A stretch of DNA of 49,544 nt, from contig JBDKUO010000055.1 of assembly GCA_039679645.1 (NCBI GenBank), forward strand, positions 1 through 49,544, given 5' to 3'. Positions 7,966 to 18,400 of the stretch are shown piece by piece; position 1 is the stretch's first letter; the number at the start of each line of letters is the position of its first letter. Under the pieces are notes generated by a model. That model made no database searches. It was not told the DNA's origin and saw only the letters and a list, made by a program, of their open reading frames with translations. Source of the DNA: Armatimonadota bacterium (GTDB lineage Bacteria > Armatimonadota > UBA5829). A program made the position numbers and the translations under genes.

Positions 7966-8658
7966 CTAAAGCGTAACAAACGCTCGCATCTTCTCCCACT
8001 TCTTTGGACCGATGCCTTTGACATCAAGCATCTGCTCAGGGGACTTAAAACCGCCTGACTGAGTCCTGAAATCAATTATCTTCTGGGCTGTTGACGGACC
8101 AACACCGGGCAGCCGCTCAAGCTCTTCGCTGCTTGCTGAGTTGATATGTACGACGCCTTCGCCCGGCCTGGAAAGCTTATCGCTGCTCGACTTTGAACCG
8201 GAGCTTTTGGCCGGAGCAGAGCCTGCCATTCCGGCAGCCGCCTTCATACTCATGGGAGATGCGGAACTCTGACCGACAGCCGGGACAACTATCTTGGAAG
8301 CATCTTCAATCTTTGCGGCAAGGTTTAGAGACTGCATGTCGGCATTATCTTTAGCGCCGCCTGCGGCCTTTATAGCTTCATAGACGCGGCTGCCGTTTGG
8401 AAGAGAATAGACCCCCGGCGCTTTGACACATCCCGCGACCTGGAAGATCACTCTGCGACTAGAGTTGGAACCGGCATGGGTTGAGTCGCTGCCTGTCGCG
8501 ATTACTTTCGCTGAGCCAGCCTGATCCGGTTCGGTGATGACGACATCGCCGGAACGGCTCACAGCGCCGCGCAGATGAGATATGGACAGCCCTATCGCAG
8601 CAATGCCCGCAATTGCCAACAGAGCCAGCTTCTGGTTTTTCGTAAAGTCAAACCCCAA
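7966..8658 (-). CDS. comEA: ComEA-like DNA-binding protein
   Basis: Membrane-anchored DNA receptor of natural transformation, 230 residues. It has an N-terminal hydrophobic helix (LALLAIAGIAAIGLSI), an SLBB-like domain (VIFQVAGCVKAPGVYSLPNG...VYEAIKAAGG), a Ser/Ala/Lys linker, and a C-terminal helix-hairpin-helix pair (INSASSEELERLPGVGPSTAQKIIDFR, FKSPEQMLDVKGIGPKKWEKM). That domain order is the ComEA order. The start is TTG with GAGGGG a few bases upstream. No other competence gene except the ComM-like ATPase (10817) is in the window. Confidence 0.9.
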   Translation of the reverse strand: MGFDFTKNQKLALLAIAGIAAIGLSISHLRGAVSRSGDVVITEPDQAGSAKVIATGSDSTHAGSNSSRRVIFQVAGCVKAPGVYSLPNGSRVYEAIKAAGGAKDNADMQSLNLAAKIEDASKIVVPAVGQSSASPMSMKAAAGMAGSAPAKSSGSKSSSDKLSRPGEGVVHINSASSEELERLPGVGPSTAQKIIDFRTQSGGFKSPEQMLDVKGIGPKKWEKMRAFVTL

Positions 8659-8696
8659 TGATATCGCCCCTCAATTCAGGTTTGATGGTGCGGCGG

Positions 8697-9287
8697 CTAC
8701 AGTATCCCCTTGGTCGATGGTATGCCCTTAACACGATCATCGGCAGAAAGAGCCTCGCGAAGCGCACGTGCGAACGATTTGAACGCCGCTTCGACTATGT
8801 GATGCGCGTTGGAGCCGTCGAGCTGGCGTATGTGAGCATTTATGCCAGCGTTATTGACCAGAGCCTTGAAAAACTCAGGCGTAAGCTCCGAATCGAACGC
8901 GCCAATCATCTCTTTCTCGATCTGAAGGCCGTATACAAGGCCACCGCGTCCACTCAGGTCGAGCGCAGTCATCACCAGAGCCTCGTCCATAGGCACAACG
9001 GATGAACCGTAGCGGACGATACCCGCCTTATCGCCGACTGCGCGCGCAATCGCCTTGCCGATTGATATACCTACATCCTCGACAGTGTGATGCGCATCGA
9101 CTTCAAGATCGCCCTTGCATTTAACGACAAGGTTGCAAAGGCTGTGCTTGGCGAGGTGCGTAAGCATATGGTCAAAAAAACCGATACCGGTATCGACAGT
9201 GCTTTCGCCGGTACCATCCAAATTGATTGAAACGCTTATCTGCGTCTCTTTGGTCTTTCTTTCTATGTCAGCTTTTCTGTCCCCCAT
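8697..9287 (-). CDS. hisB: imidazoleglycerol-phosphate dehydratase
   Basis: Removes water from imidazole glycerol phosphate to give imidazole acetol phosphate in histidine synthesis. It is the stand-alone 196-residue dehydratase, without the phosphatase domain of the enteric fusion. Both metal-binding His-rich motifs are present, DAHHTVEDVGI and NAHHIVEAAFK, together with GIGFFDHMLTHLAKH. The ATG at 9287 follows AAGGAGGCTTT. It lies about 110 bp downstream of hisD on the same strand, so the two were probably one his operon, now separated by AT-rich repeats. Confidence 0.97.
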   Translation of the reverse strand: MGDRKADIERKTKETQISVSINLDGTGESTVDTGIGFFDHMLTHLAKHSLCNLVVKCKGDLEVDAHHTVEDVGISIGKAIARAVGDKAGIVRYGSSVVPMDEALVMTALDLSGRGGLVYGLQIEKEMIGAFDSELTPEFFKALVNNAGINAHIRQLDGSNAHHIVEAAFKSFARALREALSADDRVKGIPSTKGIL

Positions 9288-9306
9288 AAAGCCTCCTTAT
9301 ATTCAG

Positions 9307-9329
9307 ATGAGAGCGGAGAGTGGAGAGCT
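9307..9329. repeat. short GAGAGTGGAGAG repeat
   Basis: GAGCGGAGAGTGGAGAGCT-type sequence in the hisD-hisB spacer. It is the inverted counterpart of the copy at 5277-5308. Confidence 0.5.
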
Positions 9330-9364
9330 AATAGCCCTGAACAAATACCGCAAGACTCAAGGAA

Positions 9365-9395
9365 AATACTCAATATAAAATCCCAAATCTAAAAT
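9365..9395. repeat. AT-rich dispersed repeat (copy 1)
   Basis: AATACTCAATATAAAATCCC-type sequence immediately after hisD. It resembles AT-rich segments at 20104, 37396, 41609, 41658 and 46674 whose shared core is ATTTAGTATTTTATATTGAT or its complement. Confidence 0.45.
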
Positions 9396-10676
9396 TCACT
9401 TGGTTCTTATTCGGATTGTGTTGGCATGCGCGTCAAGTCCCTCTGCTTTTGCCATCTCTACGACCGTCGGCGCTATCGCTGATAGAGCTTCCTCGCTATA
9501 CGAAAGCAGGCCGGACTTCTTTATGAAGTCGTCCACACTCAAAGCAGAGCTGAACCTGGCTGTGCCGCCGGTTGGTAAAGTGTGGTTGGGGCCGGCTGCA
9601 TAGTCGCACAAAGGCACGGGCGTATAACCGCCGAGCAGGATTGTACCCGCGTTCTTAATGCGCTTTAATGTCTCCCACGGGCTTCGAGTCACGACCTCGA
9701 GGTGCTCCGGCGCAAACTCGTTGGCCAGATCGACAGCCTCGTCCATATCACGAGTGATTACGATCACGCCGAAACCATCCAGAGATTTATGTATTAGCTC
9801 ACTTCGCAAGGCTAAATCAGTCTGAGCGCGGACTTCCTTCAGGACTGCGTCGGCGAGTTGACGTGAGTTTGTAATAAGTGCGCACCGTGAGTCTTCGGCG
9901 TGCTCCGCTTGAGACAAAATATCCGCCGCCACATAAGTCGGGTTGGCGCTGTCATCGGCCAGCACTAGTATTTCGCTGGGGCCTGCCAGTTGGTCGATCC
10001 CAACTTTTCCGTACAACTGGCGTTTGGCTTCCACAAAAAACGCATTGCCTGGGCCGACGATCTTATCGACTTTCGGCACACTCTGCGTGCCATAGGCCAT
10101 AGCGGCGGCTGCAGGCGCTCCACCAACCGCATAGACTTTCTCTACTCCGCACTCGCGCGCGGCAACCAGCATTGTCGGGTCTATTTTGCCGTTCTCCCTG
10201 GGAGGAGAACAAAGTAATATCTCCTTGACCCCCGCTACAACAGCCGGGACAGCGGTCATCAAGACCGTGCTGGGCAGCGGCGCCAGACGCGCTGGCGCAT
10301 ATATGCCTACTTTCTCAATGGGCCGGACTATCTGTCCGTATGTAAAAGCCTCACTGCTCTCGATCCAGGACTTCTGGACCTGGTTGCGGTGAAACTTCTC
10401 AATATTTGCCTTTGCCGTCTTTATTGCGGCAAGCAGGCTAGGATCGACGATGGAATAGGCTTCTTCAAACTCGGCGGAGGTAGCTGGAAGATGGTCAAGA
10501 TACGGCGAGTCGAACTGTCTGCCATAATCGATCAGCGCCTGATCACCACGCGTTCTGACATCTGCGATAATTTCGCGGACTGTCTTTTCCAATTCCAAGT
10601 TTGCGTCGGACTCGACCGGTTTGAGCGCAGCGGTTATCTCGCCTGCCGGATCGCGATCAGTCTCAAGAATTCTCAT
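9396..10676 (-). CDS. hisD: histidinol dehydrogenase
   Basis: Catalyses the last two oxidations of histidine synthesis, histidinol to histidine, with NAD and zinc. It has 426 residues from the ATG at 10676, which follows AGGAG by 10 nt; the longer frame lacks a ribosome-binding site. Family features include VGIYAPARLAPLPSTVLM, KIVGPGNAFFVEAKRQLYG, IDQLAGPSEILVLAD, SQAEHAEDSRCALIT and GPNHTLPTGGTARF. It reads away from the comM-like gene and toward hisB. Confidence 0.97.
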   Translation of the reverse strand: MRILETDRDPAGEITAALKPVESDANLELEKTVREIIADVRTRGDQALIDYGRQFDSPYLDHLPATSAEFEEAYSIVDPSLLAAIKTAKANIEKFHRNQVQKSWIESSEAFTYGQIVRPIEKVGIYAPARLAPLPSTVLMTAVPAVVAGVKEILLCSPPRENGKIDPTMLVAARECGVEKVYAVGGAPAAAAMAYGTQSVPKVDKIVGPGNAFFVEAKRQLYGKVGIDQLAGPSEILVLADDSANPTYVAADILSQAEHAEDSRCALITNSRQLADAVLKEVRAQTDLALRSELIHKSLDGFGVIVITRDMDEAVDLANEFAPEHLEVVTRSPWETLKRIKNAGTILLGGYTPVPLCDYAAGPNHTLPTGGTARFSSALSVDDFIKKSGLLSYSEEALSAIAPTVVEMAKAEGLDAHANTIRIRTK

Positions 10677-10758
10677 GTTTGCATTTCTCCTGATTATCAA
10701 CGCGATTATATCAGACCGGCGGGCGTTCGACAACTACGGGATTGCAACCCACAACTGT

Positions 10759-10787
10759 TTGACTATTGCAGAACCCGTCGATATAAT
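10759..10787 (+). promoter_or_regulatory. sigma-70 promoter for the ComM/YifB gene
   Basis: TTGACT (10759-10764), a 17-bp spacer and TATAAT (10782-10787), about 30 bp before the ATG at 10817, with AAGGGAG as ribosome-binding site between. Confidence 0.75.
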
Positions 10788-10816
10788 ACGCTTAGGAATA
10801 AAGGGAGAGCCGATCA

Positions 10817-12352
10817 ATGCTTGCGCAGGTAATGTCGAGTGCGGTAAACGGAATCGATGCTTATTTGGTGGAGGTGGAAGTCGACATAACCCCTGCCCTG
10901 CCAAGTTTCACAATCGTCGGACTGCCGGACGCCGCCGTGCGTGAGTCTATCGAACGTGTGCGCGCGGCCATCAAAAACTGCGGCCTTGAGTTTCCCGCGC
11001 GAAGAATCACGATCAACTTAGCCCCAGCCGATGTCAGAAAAGAAGGACCTTCATTTGATCTACCGATTGCTGTAGGCATACTCGCGGCAAGTGGACAGAT
11101 CGATTTGGACGCCGTAAGAGACTGCATAGTGGTCGGAGAACTGAGCCTCGACGGAAATGTCAGGCACGTCAGTGGAGTCCTTCCTATTGCCCTGAACGCC
11201 CGTGAGATGAAGGTCAAGCGAATGCTCGTTCCGGCGCATAATGTCAAGGAGGCGGCGATTGTTCAGGAAATCGACGTCTACCCGGTGACAAACCTCACTG
11301 AAGTGGTCCAGATACTAAATGAACCCGAGCACATGCTCCCTGCTATGTTCGATTCTAAAGATTTCGAAGCGCTCGACGAACCCAGTTATGATGTCGACTT
11401 TTGCGATGTCAAAGGTCAGGAAACTGTAAAACGCGCGCTCGAAATTGCCGCGGCGGGTGGGCATAATATGCTTATGGTCGGCCCACCGGGAAGCGGCAAG
11501 ACTATGCTCGCGCGGCGTATTCCGACCATTATGCCCCCTCTGAATATGGAAGAGGCTCTGGAAGTAACAAAACTCTACAGCGTGTGCGGACTGTTAAGCT
11601 CAAATGAGGCGCTGATAACGCGGAGGGCATTTCGTTCGCCGCATCATACGATATCAAATGCCGGGCTTACCGGCGGAGGGACCTATCCGCGCCCGGGAGA
11701 AGTCAGTCTGGCGCACCGGGGAGTGCTGTTTTTGGACGAATTCCCGGAGTTCAAACGAGACGTATTGGAAGTGATGAGGCAGCCGCTTGAAGACGGCCAG
11801 GTCACTATTGCAAGAGCGCAGGCTTCTCTTACATATCCAGCGAATTTCATGCTCGTGGCTGCCATGAACCCTTGCCCATGCGGATTCTATAACGACCATC
11901 TCAAAAACTGCACATGCACCCCGCATATGATCCAGAAATACCTCCAGCGCATCTCAGGTCCGCTGCTCGACAGGATCGATATACATATTGAGGTTCCTCG
12001 TCTCAAGCAAAATGAACTGATGAACAAAGCACCGGGAGAATCATCGGCGAGCATACGCACAAGAGTGCGTGTTGCGCGAGATGTGCAGAACAAGCGCTTT
12101 TCGGGCACCAAAATATTCTGTAATGCGCAGATGACACCACGACACATGAAGCAGCACTGCAAACTCGATGCTGATGCAGAAAATATGCTCAAGATGGCAA
12201 TCGAGCAGCTTCATCTGTCGGCACGCGCATATGATAGAATCCTCAAACTCTCCCGCACAATCGCCGACCTCGGCAGTTCCGACGATATTAGAGTTGAGCA
12301 TATTGCCGAAGCGGTGCAATACAGAAGTCTGGATAGAAAGTACTGGGGATAG
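10817..12352 (+). CDS. comM: ComM/YifB-like Mg-chelatase AAA+ ATPase
   Basis: AAA+ ATPase related to ComM, the helicase that promotes branch migration during transformation and recombination. It has 511 residues, the family length. The order is an N-terminal Lon-protease-like fold domain (residues about 1-170, with [21 protein letters not shown]), Walker [11 protein letters not shown], Walker [11 protein letters not shown], the [15 protein letters not shown] loop, a Cys-rich [18 protein letters not shown] segment and a C-terminal arginine-finger/helical domain ([19 protein letters not shown]). With ComEA nearby it suggests natural competence, though YifB also occurs in non-competent bacteria. 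Confidence 0.95.
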   Translation: MLAQVMSSAVNGIDAYLVEVEVDITPALPSFTIVGLPDAAVRESIERVRAAIKNCGLEFPARRITINLAPADVRKEGPSFDLPIAVGILAASGQIDLDAVRDCIVVGELSLDGNVRHVSGVLPIALNAREMKVKRMLVPAHNVKEAAIVQEIDVYPVTNLTEVVQILNEPEHMLPAMFDSKDFEALDEPSYDVDFCDVKGQETVKRALEIAAAGGHNMLMVGPPGSGKTMLARRIPTIMPPLNMEEALEVTKLYSVCGLLSSNEALITRRAFRSPHHTISNAGLTGGGTYPRPGEVSLAHRGVLFLDEFPEFKRDVLEVMRQPLEDGQVTIARAQASLTYPANFMLVAAMNPCPCGFYNDHLKNCTCTPHMIQKYLQRISGPLLDRIDIHIEVPRLKQNELMNKAPGESSASIRTRVRVARDVQNKRFSGTKIFCNAQMTPRHMKQHCKLDADAENMLKMAIEQLHLSARAYDRILKLSRTIADLGSSDDIRVEHIAEAVQYRSLDRKYWG

Positions 12353-12396
12353 ACAAATATGTCAGGACGGGACAGGAACACCCCGAACGACCAGGC

Positions 12397-13203
12397 TCAA
12401 TACTTGCGATTTTCCTGGACAACCGTATTGCGCAGTATGCCGATTCCCTCTACCTCGATCTCGGAAATATCTCCTGCTTTCAGATAGACCGGCGGCGTGC
12501 GCGCAAAGCCTACCCCTGACGGTGTGCCGGTAAGTATGGCTGTCCCTGGAAGAAGCGTCATACACTGGCTCAAGTAGCTGATCACTTGGGCTACAGGAAA
12601 GATCATATCATCAGTATTGCCGTCCTGCATGACCTGCCCGTTCAAGCGGGAGATCACCCTAAGCCCGGTTGGATCAATATCGGTAACCACATATGGTCCC
12701 ATAGGAGCAAATGTATCGAAACTCTTTGCCCGGACCCACTGGCCATCAGACTTCTGCGCATCCCTCGCCGAAACATCATTGGCGCATGTGTAGCCGAAGA
12801 CGTAATCGAGCGCCTCAGACTCTGAGATGTTGCGGGCGCTTTTGCCTATAATGACGCACAGCTCGGCTTCATAGTCCACATGATCCGGCGCTGAATGAGG
12901 AAGCACGATGTTTTGACCATGAGCTATTACTGCAGTACTCGCTTTCATAAAGAGCAGCGGAGCTGATGGCAGGACATCATTAGTCTCTTTCGAGTGCTCG
13001 GCATAGTTCAAGCCTATTGCCAGCACATTAGGCGGATCCACTGGCGGGAGATATCCTGTTATCTCAGACTCATCTAACACATCGCCTGTTCTCTCGATCA
13101 GGTCGAGCAGGCCGCCTTTTATCACTTCTATTCTGCCGTTATCGGCAAATACTCCATATGTGCCATGCGGGAATTTCGCGCTCTTAAAACGAACAAACTT
13201 CAA
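12397..13203 (-). CDS. fumarylacetoacetate hydrolase family protein
   Basis: Metal-dependent enzyme of the FAH superfamily (2-hydroxyhepta-2,4-diene-1,7-dioate isomerase, acylpyruvase or oxaloacetate decarboxylase types). It is 268 residues. Signature segments are AIGLNYAEHSKE, DHVDYEAELCVIIGK with the metal-binding Glu pair, GYTCANDVSARDAQ, KSFDTFAPMGPYVV and the C-terminal ILTGTPSGVGFAR. The start is TTG with GGAGAG 5 nt upstream. It faces the comM gene tail-to-tail and follows xthA. Substrate cannot be read from the sequence. Confidence 0.92.
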   Translation of the reverse strand: MKFVRFKSAKFPHGTYGVFADNGRIEVIKGGLLDLIERTGDVLDESEITGYLPPVDPPNVLAIGLNYAEHSKETNDVLPSAPLLFMKASTAVIAHGQNIVLPHSAPDHVDYEAELCVIIGKSARNISESEALDYVFGYTCANDVSARDAQKSDGQWVRAKSFDTFAPMGPYVVTDIDPTGLRVISRLNGQVMQDGNTDDMIFPVAQVISYLSQCMTLLPGTAILTGTPSGVGFARTPPVYLKAGDISEIEVEGIGILRNTVVQENRKY

Positions 13204-13218
13204 TGTGCTCTCCTACTA

Positions 13219-14010
13219 CTATATATCAAAATCTGCAGCGATGAACGTGTGATCTGAAGGCTTATCAAGCAGTCGAGGCTGTTTGTCCACCCAGCAGTCT
13301 ATCGACTTCTCCGCCAGAGTCGCGGTCGCCCAGATATGGTCCAGGCGCCAGCCTATCCTGCGCTTAAGTGCGTTGGGCACTCTATAGTCCCAGAAAGTAA
13401 ACTGGTTCGGCTCGCCCATATGGTGCTTCCGAAAGACATCCACGAACCCCCACTGCCTCGCGTAGTCCAGCGCTGCATGCTCCTTAGGATGATAGCATAC
13501 GCTGCCGGACAGACCCTCTGGATCATACACGTCGATCGGCTCGCGGGCAACGTTGAAATCGCCTACCCATACTATCGGATCATCAGGGGTAAACGAAACA
13601 TCGAAGTAGTGGCGCATATTCTGGATCCAGGCGAGTTTATAGTCAAACTTCGGTGAATCGACGGCTGTGCCTTGCGGTATGTATGTGTTGACTATCGTCA
13701 CGCCCTTAACACAGGCTCGTATGATGCGCGCCTCATCATCCCACTCAGGGTTTCCTGTACCAATGACAGTCTGATCTATCGGATGACGGCTTATAATTGC
13801 GACGCCGTTAAAGCCCTTCTGGCCTCTATAAGCCACGCTGTAGCCTTCATCAGTGATCGCAGCAAGCGGAAACTCCTCGTCGCGGACTTTTGTCTCCTGC
13901 ACGCATACGACATCGGCTTCATTTGCTCGCATCCAATCAAGGATGATCTGCAGACGGTTCCGTATTGAGTTAGCATTGAAGCTGGCTATTCTGAGTTTAT
14001 TCAACTGCAT
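13219..14010 (-). CDS. xthA: exodeoxyribonuclease III
   Basis: AP endonuclease and 3'-5' exonuclease of base-excision repair, 263 residues. The EEP fold is clear: RIASFNANSIRNRL, VVCVQETKV with the metal Glu, NTYIPQGTAV, WVGDFNVAREPIDV, the WDYR/WRLDHIWAT segment and the terminal DHTFIAADFDI with the catalytic Asp-His. The ATG at 14010 opens MQLNKLRIASF. It lies 15 bp upstream of the FAH-family gene, probably co-transcribed. Confidence 0.96.
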   Translation of the reverse strand: MQLNKLRIASFNANSIRNRLQIILDWMRANEADVVCVQETKVRDEEFPLAAITDEGYSVAYRGQKGFNGVAIISRHPIDQTVIGTGNPEWDDEARIIRACVKGVTIVNTYIPQGTAVDSPKFDYKLAWIQNMRHYFDVSFTPDDPIVWVGDFNVAREPIDVYDPEGLSGSVCYHPKEHAALDYARQWGFVDVFRKHHMGEPNQFTFWDYRVPNALKRRIGWRLDHIWATATLAEKSIDCWVDKQPRLLDKPSDHTFIAADFDI

Positions 14011-14249
14011 TATTCCCTAAAGCTACAGGTGACTCCCTTATTAATGGTAAACAAGCTTGTGTCATTCCCGCGAAAGCGGGAATCCAGACAATCAGCTTTT
14101 ATCGGAGCAATCATTCCTAGATTCCCAGTCAAGCTGGGAATGACATGTGAGTTTTACCTTAGTTTTGTGATACACCCTTAAGATACAGGTGAAGCATTTG
14201 CGACGTGATCTGAAAAGCAGACCGAATGCAACCGGCAAATGCTTCACCC
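14011..14249. other. intergenic spacer with two GGAATGAC palindromes
   Basis: ATTCCCGC-gaaa-GCGGGAAT (14064-14083) and ATTCCCAG-tcaag-CTGGGAAT (14121-14141) are perfect 8-bp hairpins placed head to head, flanked by GTCATTCCC and GGGAATGAC. They resemble REP-type sequences. No coding frame is convincing here. Confidence 0.6.
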
Positions 14250-15437
14250 CTACGATTTTATCGCCTTGCCGACTTTTCGACCTAGTTCTACGCATCCAGC
14301 TATGTCGGAATCGGTGGGAACATAGTTCACGCGGATACCCGGGTCGACTATGTCGAACTTCATCTCTTCCATCGCTGTGTTTAGGAGCTTCACTGCTTCG
14401 CCGCCCCAGCCGTATGAACCGAATGCAGCGCCTATCTTGTTTGCCGGACGCAGACCCTTTACATAGCTTATGACATCCGCCATTCGAGGCAGCATTCCGT
14501 TATTGATGGTCGCGGAGCCGAATATAATCGCCTTGGCGTCAAGCATCTCAGTCGCTACATCGCTGCGGTGGCTGAACTGCATATTCATGGCCTTGACGCT
14601 GATGCCCTCGGCGGCAAGACCCTCGGCAACGGCATGAGCCATGCTCTCGGTGCTGTGCCACATAGTATCATAGACGACCAGCGCTTTGGCTTTTGTCTCC
14701 TGCCTGCTCCATCTATCCCAGGCCTCAATGATAGAGCCGGGGTTTGCCCGCCAGATCACGCCATGGTCAGGCGCGATCATATCTATCTCAAGGTCCATCT
14801 CGCTTACACGCGCCAACAGCTTTTGAACCAGAGGAGAATACGGCAGCAGGATATTGGCATAATACTTGCCGGCCTCATGCATCAGCTTGGACTGATCCAC
14901 TTCATCGTCAAAACGCTCGGTGGTGGCCCAGTGCTCACCAAACGCGTCCTGTGAGATCAGGAGCTTGTCCTGCTCGATGTAAGAGAACATGCTGTCCGGC
15001 CAGTGGAGCATGCGTGTCTCAAGAAAATGCACTGTCTTGGAACCCAGGCTCAGCGTCTGGCCATCAGCAACCACTTCATACGGCCAGTCTTCACGATGAT
15101 AGTGCGCAAGCAGAGCTTTCTTGCCGTTGGACGAGCAGAATATCTTCTCAGGCTTGACTATCTCCATCACTTCGGGCAGAGAGCCGCTGTGGTCCGGTTC
15201 GACATGATTGACGACTATATAGTCTATCTTAGCGGGGTCGATTATGCGCTTGATATTGCTGATAAGCGCACCGCCATGACCTTTTTTCACAGTATCAAAT
15301 AGCGTGACTTTATCGTCTATGAGCAGATACGAGTTATACGTAGTCCCTTGGGGAGTGGAATAGCCGTGGAAATCGCGTATGTCCCAGTCAAGCGCTCCAA
15401 CCCAGTAAATGTTTTTCTTTATCTCTATCGGTTGCAT
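14250..15437 (-). CDS. fprA: flavodiiron protein (FprA-type oxygen/NO reductase)
   Basis: Soluble diiron-flavin enzyme that reduces O2 or NO to protect anaerobes. The 395 residues comprise a metallo-beta-lactamase-like diiron domain with HVEPDHSG (ligands about H78, E80, D82, H83), LHWPDSM, ISQDAFGEHW and the APDHGVIWR His, then a flavodoxin domain beginning ALVVYDTMWHSTESMA with GSATINNGMLPRM and FGSYGWGGEAV. ATG 15437 gives the usual MQPIEIKKNIYWVG opening; a GTG at 15446 is a possible alternative. It starts 16 bp after the acetyl-CoA synthase stop, so it probably protects that oxygen-sensitive complex. Confidence 0.96.
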   Translation of the reverse strand: MQPIEIKKNIYWVGALDWDIRDFHGYSTPQGTTYNSYLLIDDKVTLFDTVKKGHGGALISNIKRIIDPAKIDYIVVNHVEPDHSGSLPEVMEIVKPEKIFCSSNGKKALLAHYHREDWPYEVVADGQTLSLGSKTVHFLETRMLHWPDSMFSYIEQDKLLISQDAFGEHWATTERFDDEVDQSKLMHEAGKYYANILLPYSPLVQKLLARVSEMDLEIDMIAPDHGVIWRANPGSIIEAWDRWSRQETKAKALVVYDTMWHSTESMAHAVAEGLAAEGISVKAMNMQFSHRSDVATEMLDAKAIIFGSATINNGMLPRMADVISYVKGLRPANKIGAAFGSYGWGGEAVKLLNTAMEEMKFDIVDPGIRVNYVPTDSDIAGCVELGRKVGKAIKS

Positions 15438-15453
15438 CTTTTGCACTCAGCCT

Positions 15454-18400
15454 TTACATGTTATTCATCTCAGCTATCTTATTCTTAACCGTCTTAGCGG
15501 CAATCGGATGATACATAATCAGCAAATCCGCACCAGCATTGAGCAGGCTCATGGCGGTCGCTATCTCAAGCAAAGCGCCGCGCCCGGCAGCCGATCCCCA
15601 AAGCGGGAATGTCTGCTGGGGAGCCTTGCTCTCCTTTGTCTTTGCAACCTCGCTGCCTGGAGTGCCCAGCATAGGCATTGCAAGCATAGCGTCACCGGTG
15701 AACGCGGAAGTGCGTATGCGCTCCATAACCGAGTATGTATACTCAAGGCCATAACCTATAGCACCGGTAAGAGCATCAATCATGATCTTCTCAGGGGCTA
15801 TACCCATATTGGTCATCAATATATTGAGCTGCTTGGCCATATTGACATCAATCGGTGTTTGGGAGACCACGCAATGACCATAGCCCATAGCGGCGGCGGT
15901 AAGAGTCTTGTAGTTATCCGTCTCCGCCCAGTTGAGCAGCAGGTTTTCACCTGCAAACGCGCCGGCTATCTGCTTCATGACATCGTTCATTTTATCATAA
16001 TTGCCCGGCCCGGTCACTATGATCGGCACCCCGACAGCCTTGAGCACGCTCTCGACAACTTTCGCCGCCTCGTCTGGTGACTTATCGCCATTGTCGGGAT
16101 GCGTTCCATCGAGCCTTACGCTGATTGCCTCTGCTCCAAGCTCCTCGACACAGTATTTCGCCATCTCGGCAGGGTTCTCAAGTAAGCTGCCGTAGGCTTC
16201 ATGCATGCTCTCGGGCAGTTTCGGAGAGACCTGATCGAAGACCTCCATCGCGACGACCTGCCTGCAGCCGGTATCGCCCTCGAAGTGCCTAAATGGGAAC
16301 GCGGATGCTCCGCCTATAGTCACGGCAGATGTCCGAGTCCCACTGCCGCCTAGCGTGACTGTGCGAACCTGCATATTGACGCTCTCGCCGGGCACACTGA
16401 ACTTGCCGGGCATTACTATCTTTGCTGATTGGCTTGGGGTGGCGATTCGGAGATCGCCACCCATCTTAATTAGGAGATCGCCATCCATCTTTGCATCCGA
16501 TACTACAACAGGCGCGGCGGTAACTGCTGCGGCAGGCTTACCCACCGGCACGGCTGTTTTGACAGGAGCATCTTTAACAGGTTCGACGGGCTTGCGCTCC
16601 GCCACAGGAGCAGCAGCCTTCTTGGCATCCCATGCGGCAGCTTCGGGTGACGGCTGGGTAATATCCCACATATCCAGTGCCGGATGGCTCACCTTTTCCA
16701 TATAAGCTCGGATCGAGGCGTCATCCATAGCGACGGTCTCGTCAGCGATCATATCTATGAACTCGGGTATGCCTATCTGCTCGCCGATGTGAAGCAGCTC
16801 TTCGCGCATGGAATCTTTGAGCTCTTTGGGCATCCAGACAATGCGTTTATGACCGCCGTCCGATGAGATAAACTTGCGGCTGGAGATATACGCCTTGCCT
16901 ACGCCTATAAAGCCGGGGGTCTGAATACCTCCACCGATCATACCTGCAAGAGTGGAGAACTTCATCCCCATTGGAGTATTTCCCGGATACTCACGGCTCA
17001 CTATCGCGACGCCGTTGCACTCCGGAAGCATCGCAACTATTGCCTCGAAACACCCGCAGCTTGTCATTGGGTCCTTGAGCATCGAGTAGGCGTTGAAGCA
17101 CTTGATCGTCTGCTTGGAGTTTTGATAGACATAGTCGTTGATATTTTTCCACTGACCGCGAATCGGGTCCAGACACTCGCCCTTAACCAGCGGCTGGTTC
17201 GGACCGGTCGGGTCGATCTCATAGGCTGCCTTGCCGTCCAGCCAGTTATACGCACCGCACAGCCCCAGCCTCTCGGGTGTAATTACGCAGACATGATTGG
17301 GAGCAAAGCTCTGACAGAGCAGGCATGAGTAAAACGTGTCCACGGTCTCATCAGTCATCGACTCGACACGCAAATTGCGCTCTCGATACACTCTGCGCGC
17401 TTGCGCAAGACGCTTTTTGACATCTTCTTTATCAGTAAACAGGGTCACCTGGACTTTGTCCACAATCGCCGGGTACTCATTCAGGAGCTTGGCATGAAGA
17501 ATCTCACCCAAATGGGCGATAGTAAAGCCCTTGGCTTTGGCGTTCTTGCTGATCCGCACCCAGATGATGTCGCGCTGGCCCATGTGCCAGATACCCTCTG
17601 CGCCGTTGATCAGATGGTGGATCTGGCGCTCAAGGATCGACTCGAAGTCGGGCTGCATCTTGCGGCCGGCCACTTCGACCCATATGCCCAGAGGCAGAGC
17701 AGTGCCCGGCTCTACGTCGTCCACATCCGGGCCGACAACTTCTATCTTGCCGTCCTGAACTTCATCAAGCTCTTTTGTGGTCACATACTCGAAGGCAGGC
17801 GTTCTGTTGCCGCCGAACTCGACATGGGTCTGCTCTTTTCTGACTCTTTCACCCTCGAATGCCGCGCCGTAAGTGACAGGGATCGGGACCTTGGTAATCT
17901 TGATCTTGCACCCGCGCACTTCAAGGGCCTTCTCGACTATCTGATCGAGCGGCACGTTTGAGACTATGTGCTCGTAAGTGCAGACTCCACTAGGCAGTAT
18001 CTGCGGGATGGCAGTATCGGCTATTATCGGGAAGCCATAACTGAGCGCCCCGGCTGCAGCGGCGCATTTGATCTCATCTACTGCGCCCAATGCCATTACA
18101 AACGCGAAGATGCGGTCTTTGTTATATTTGAGATTTCGGGCATAATCACCGGGCTGGACCCCGCCAAATGAAAGAGCCGCGCGGTTGGCAAATCCTAATG
18201 CATAAACTGCAGCCGAGACATCCTTGCCGAAGGGGACAAGGCGGGTATCCCAGCCGACCTCGACTCCGTCCTCGACAAGCTGCTCAGCGAAGGAGATACC
18301 GCCAGTCTCGCCAGCCATAAATACGTAAATATTTTTCTCCTGTAGCTCACGAGCGATCTTAACTGCCGTCTCAACGTCAGGTGCAGCCCCGACAATAGCG

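Noticed and set aside
16450-16640. A break between two genes at the ACS-AcsD linker
   Set aside because: The frame is open and continuous through the Ala/Pro-rich linker, and no internal start with a good ribosome-binding site is obvious.
15409-18171. Several plus-strand open frames over the ACS fusion
   Set aside because: They are antisense to a protein with complete catalytic motifs.
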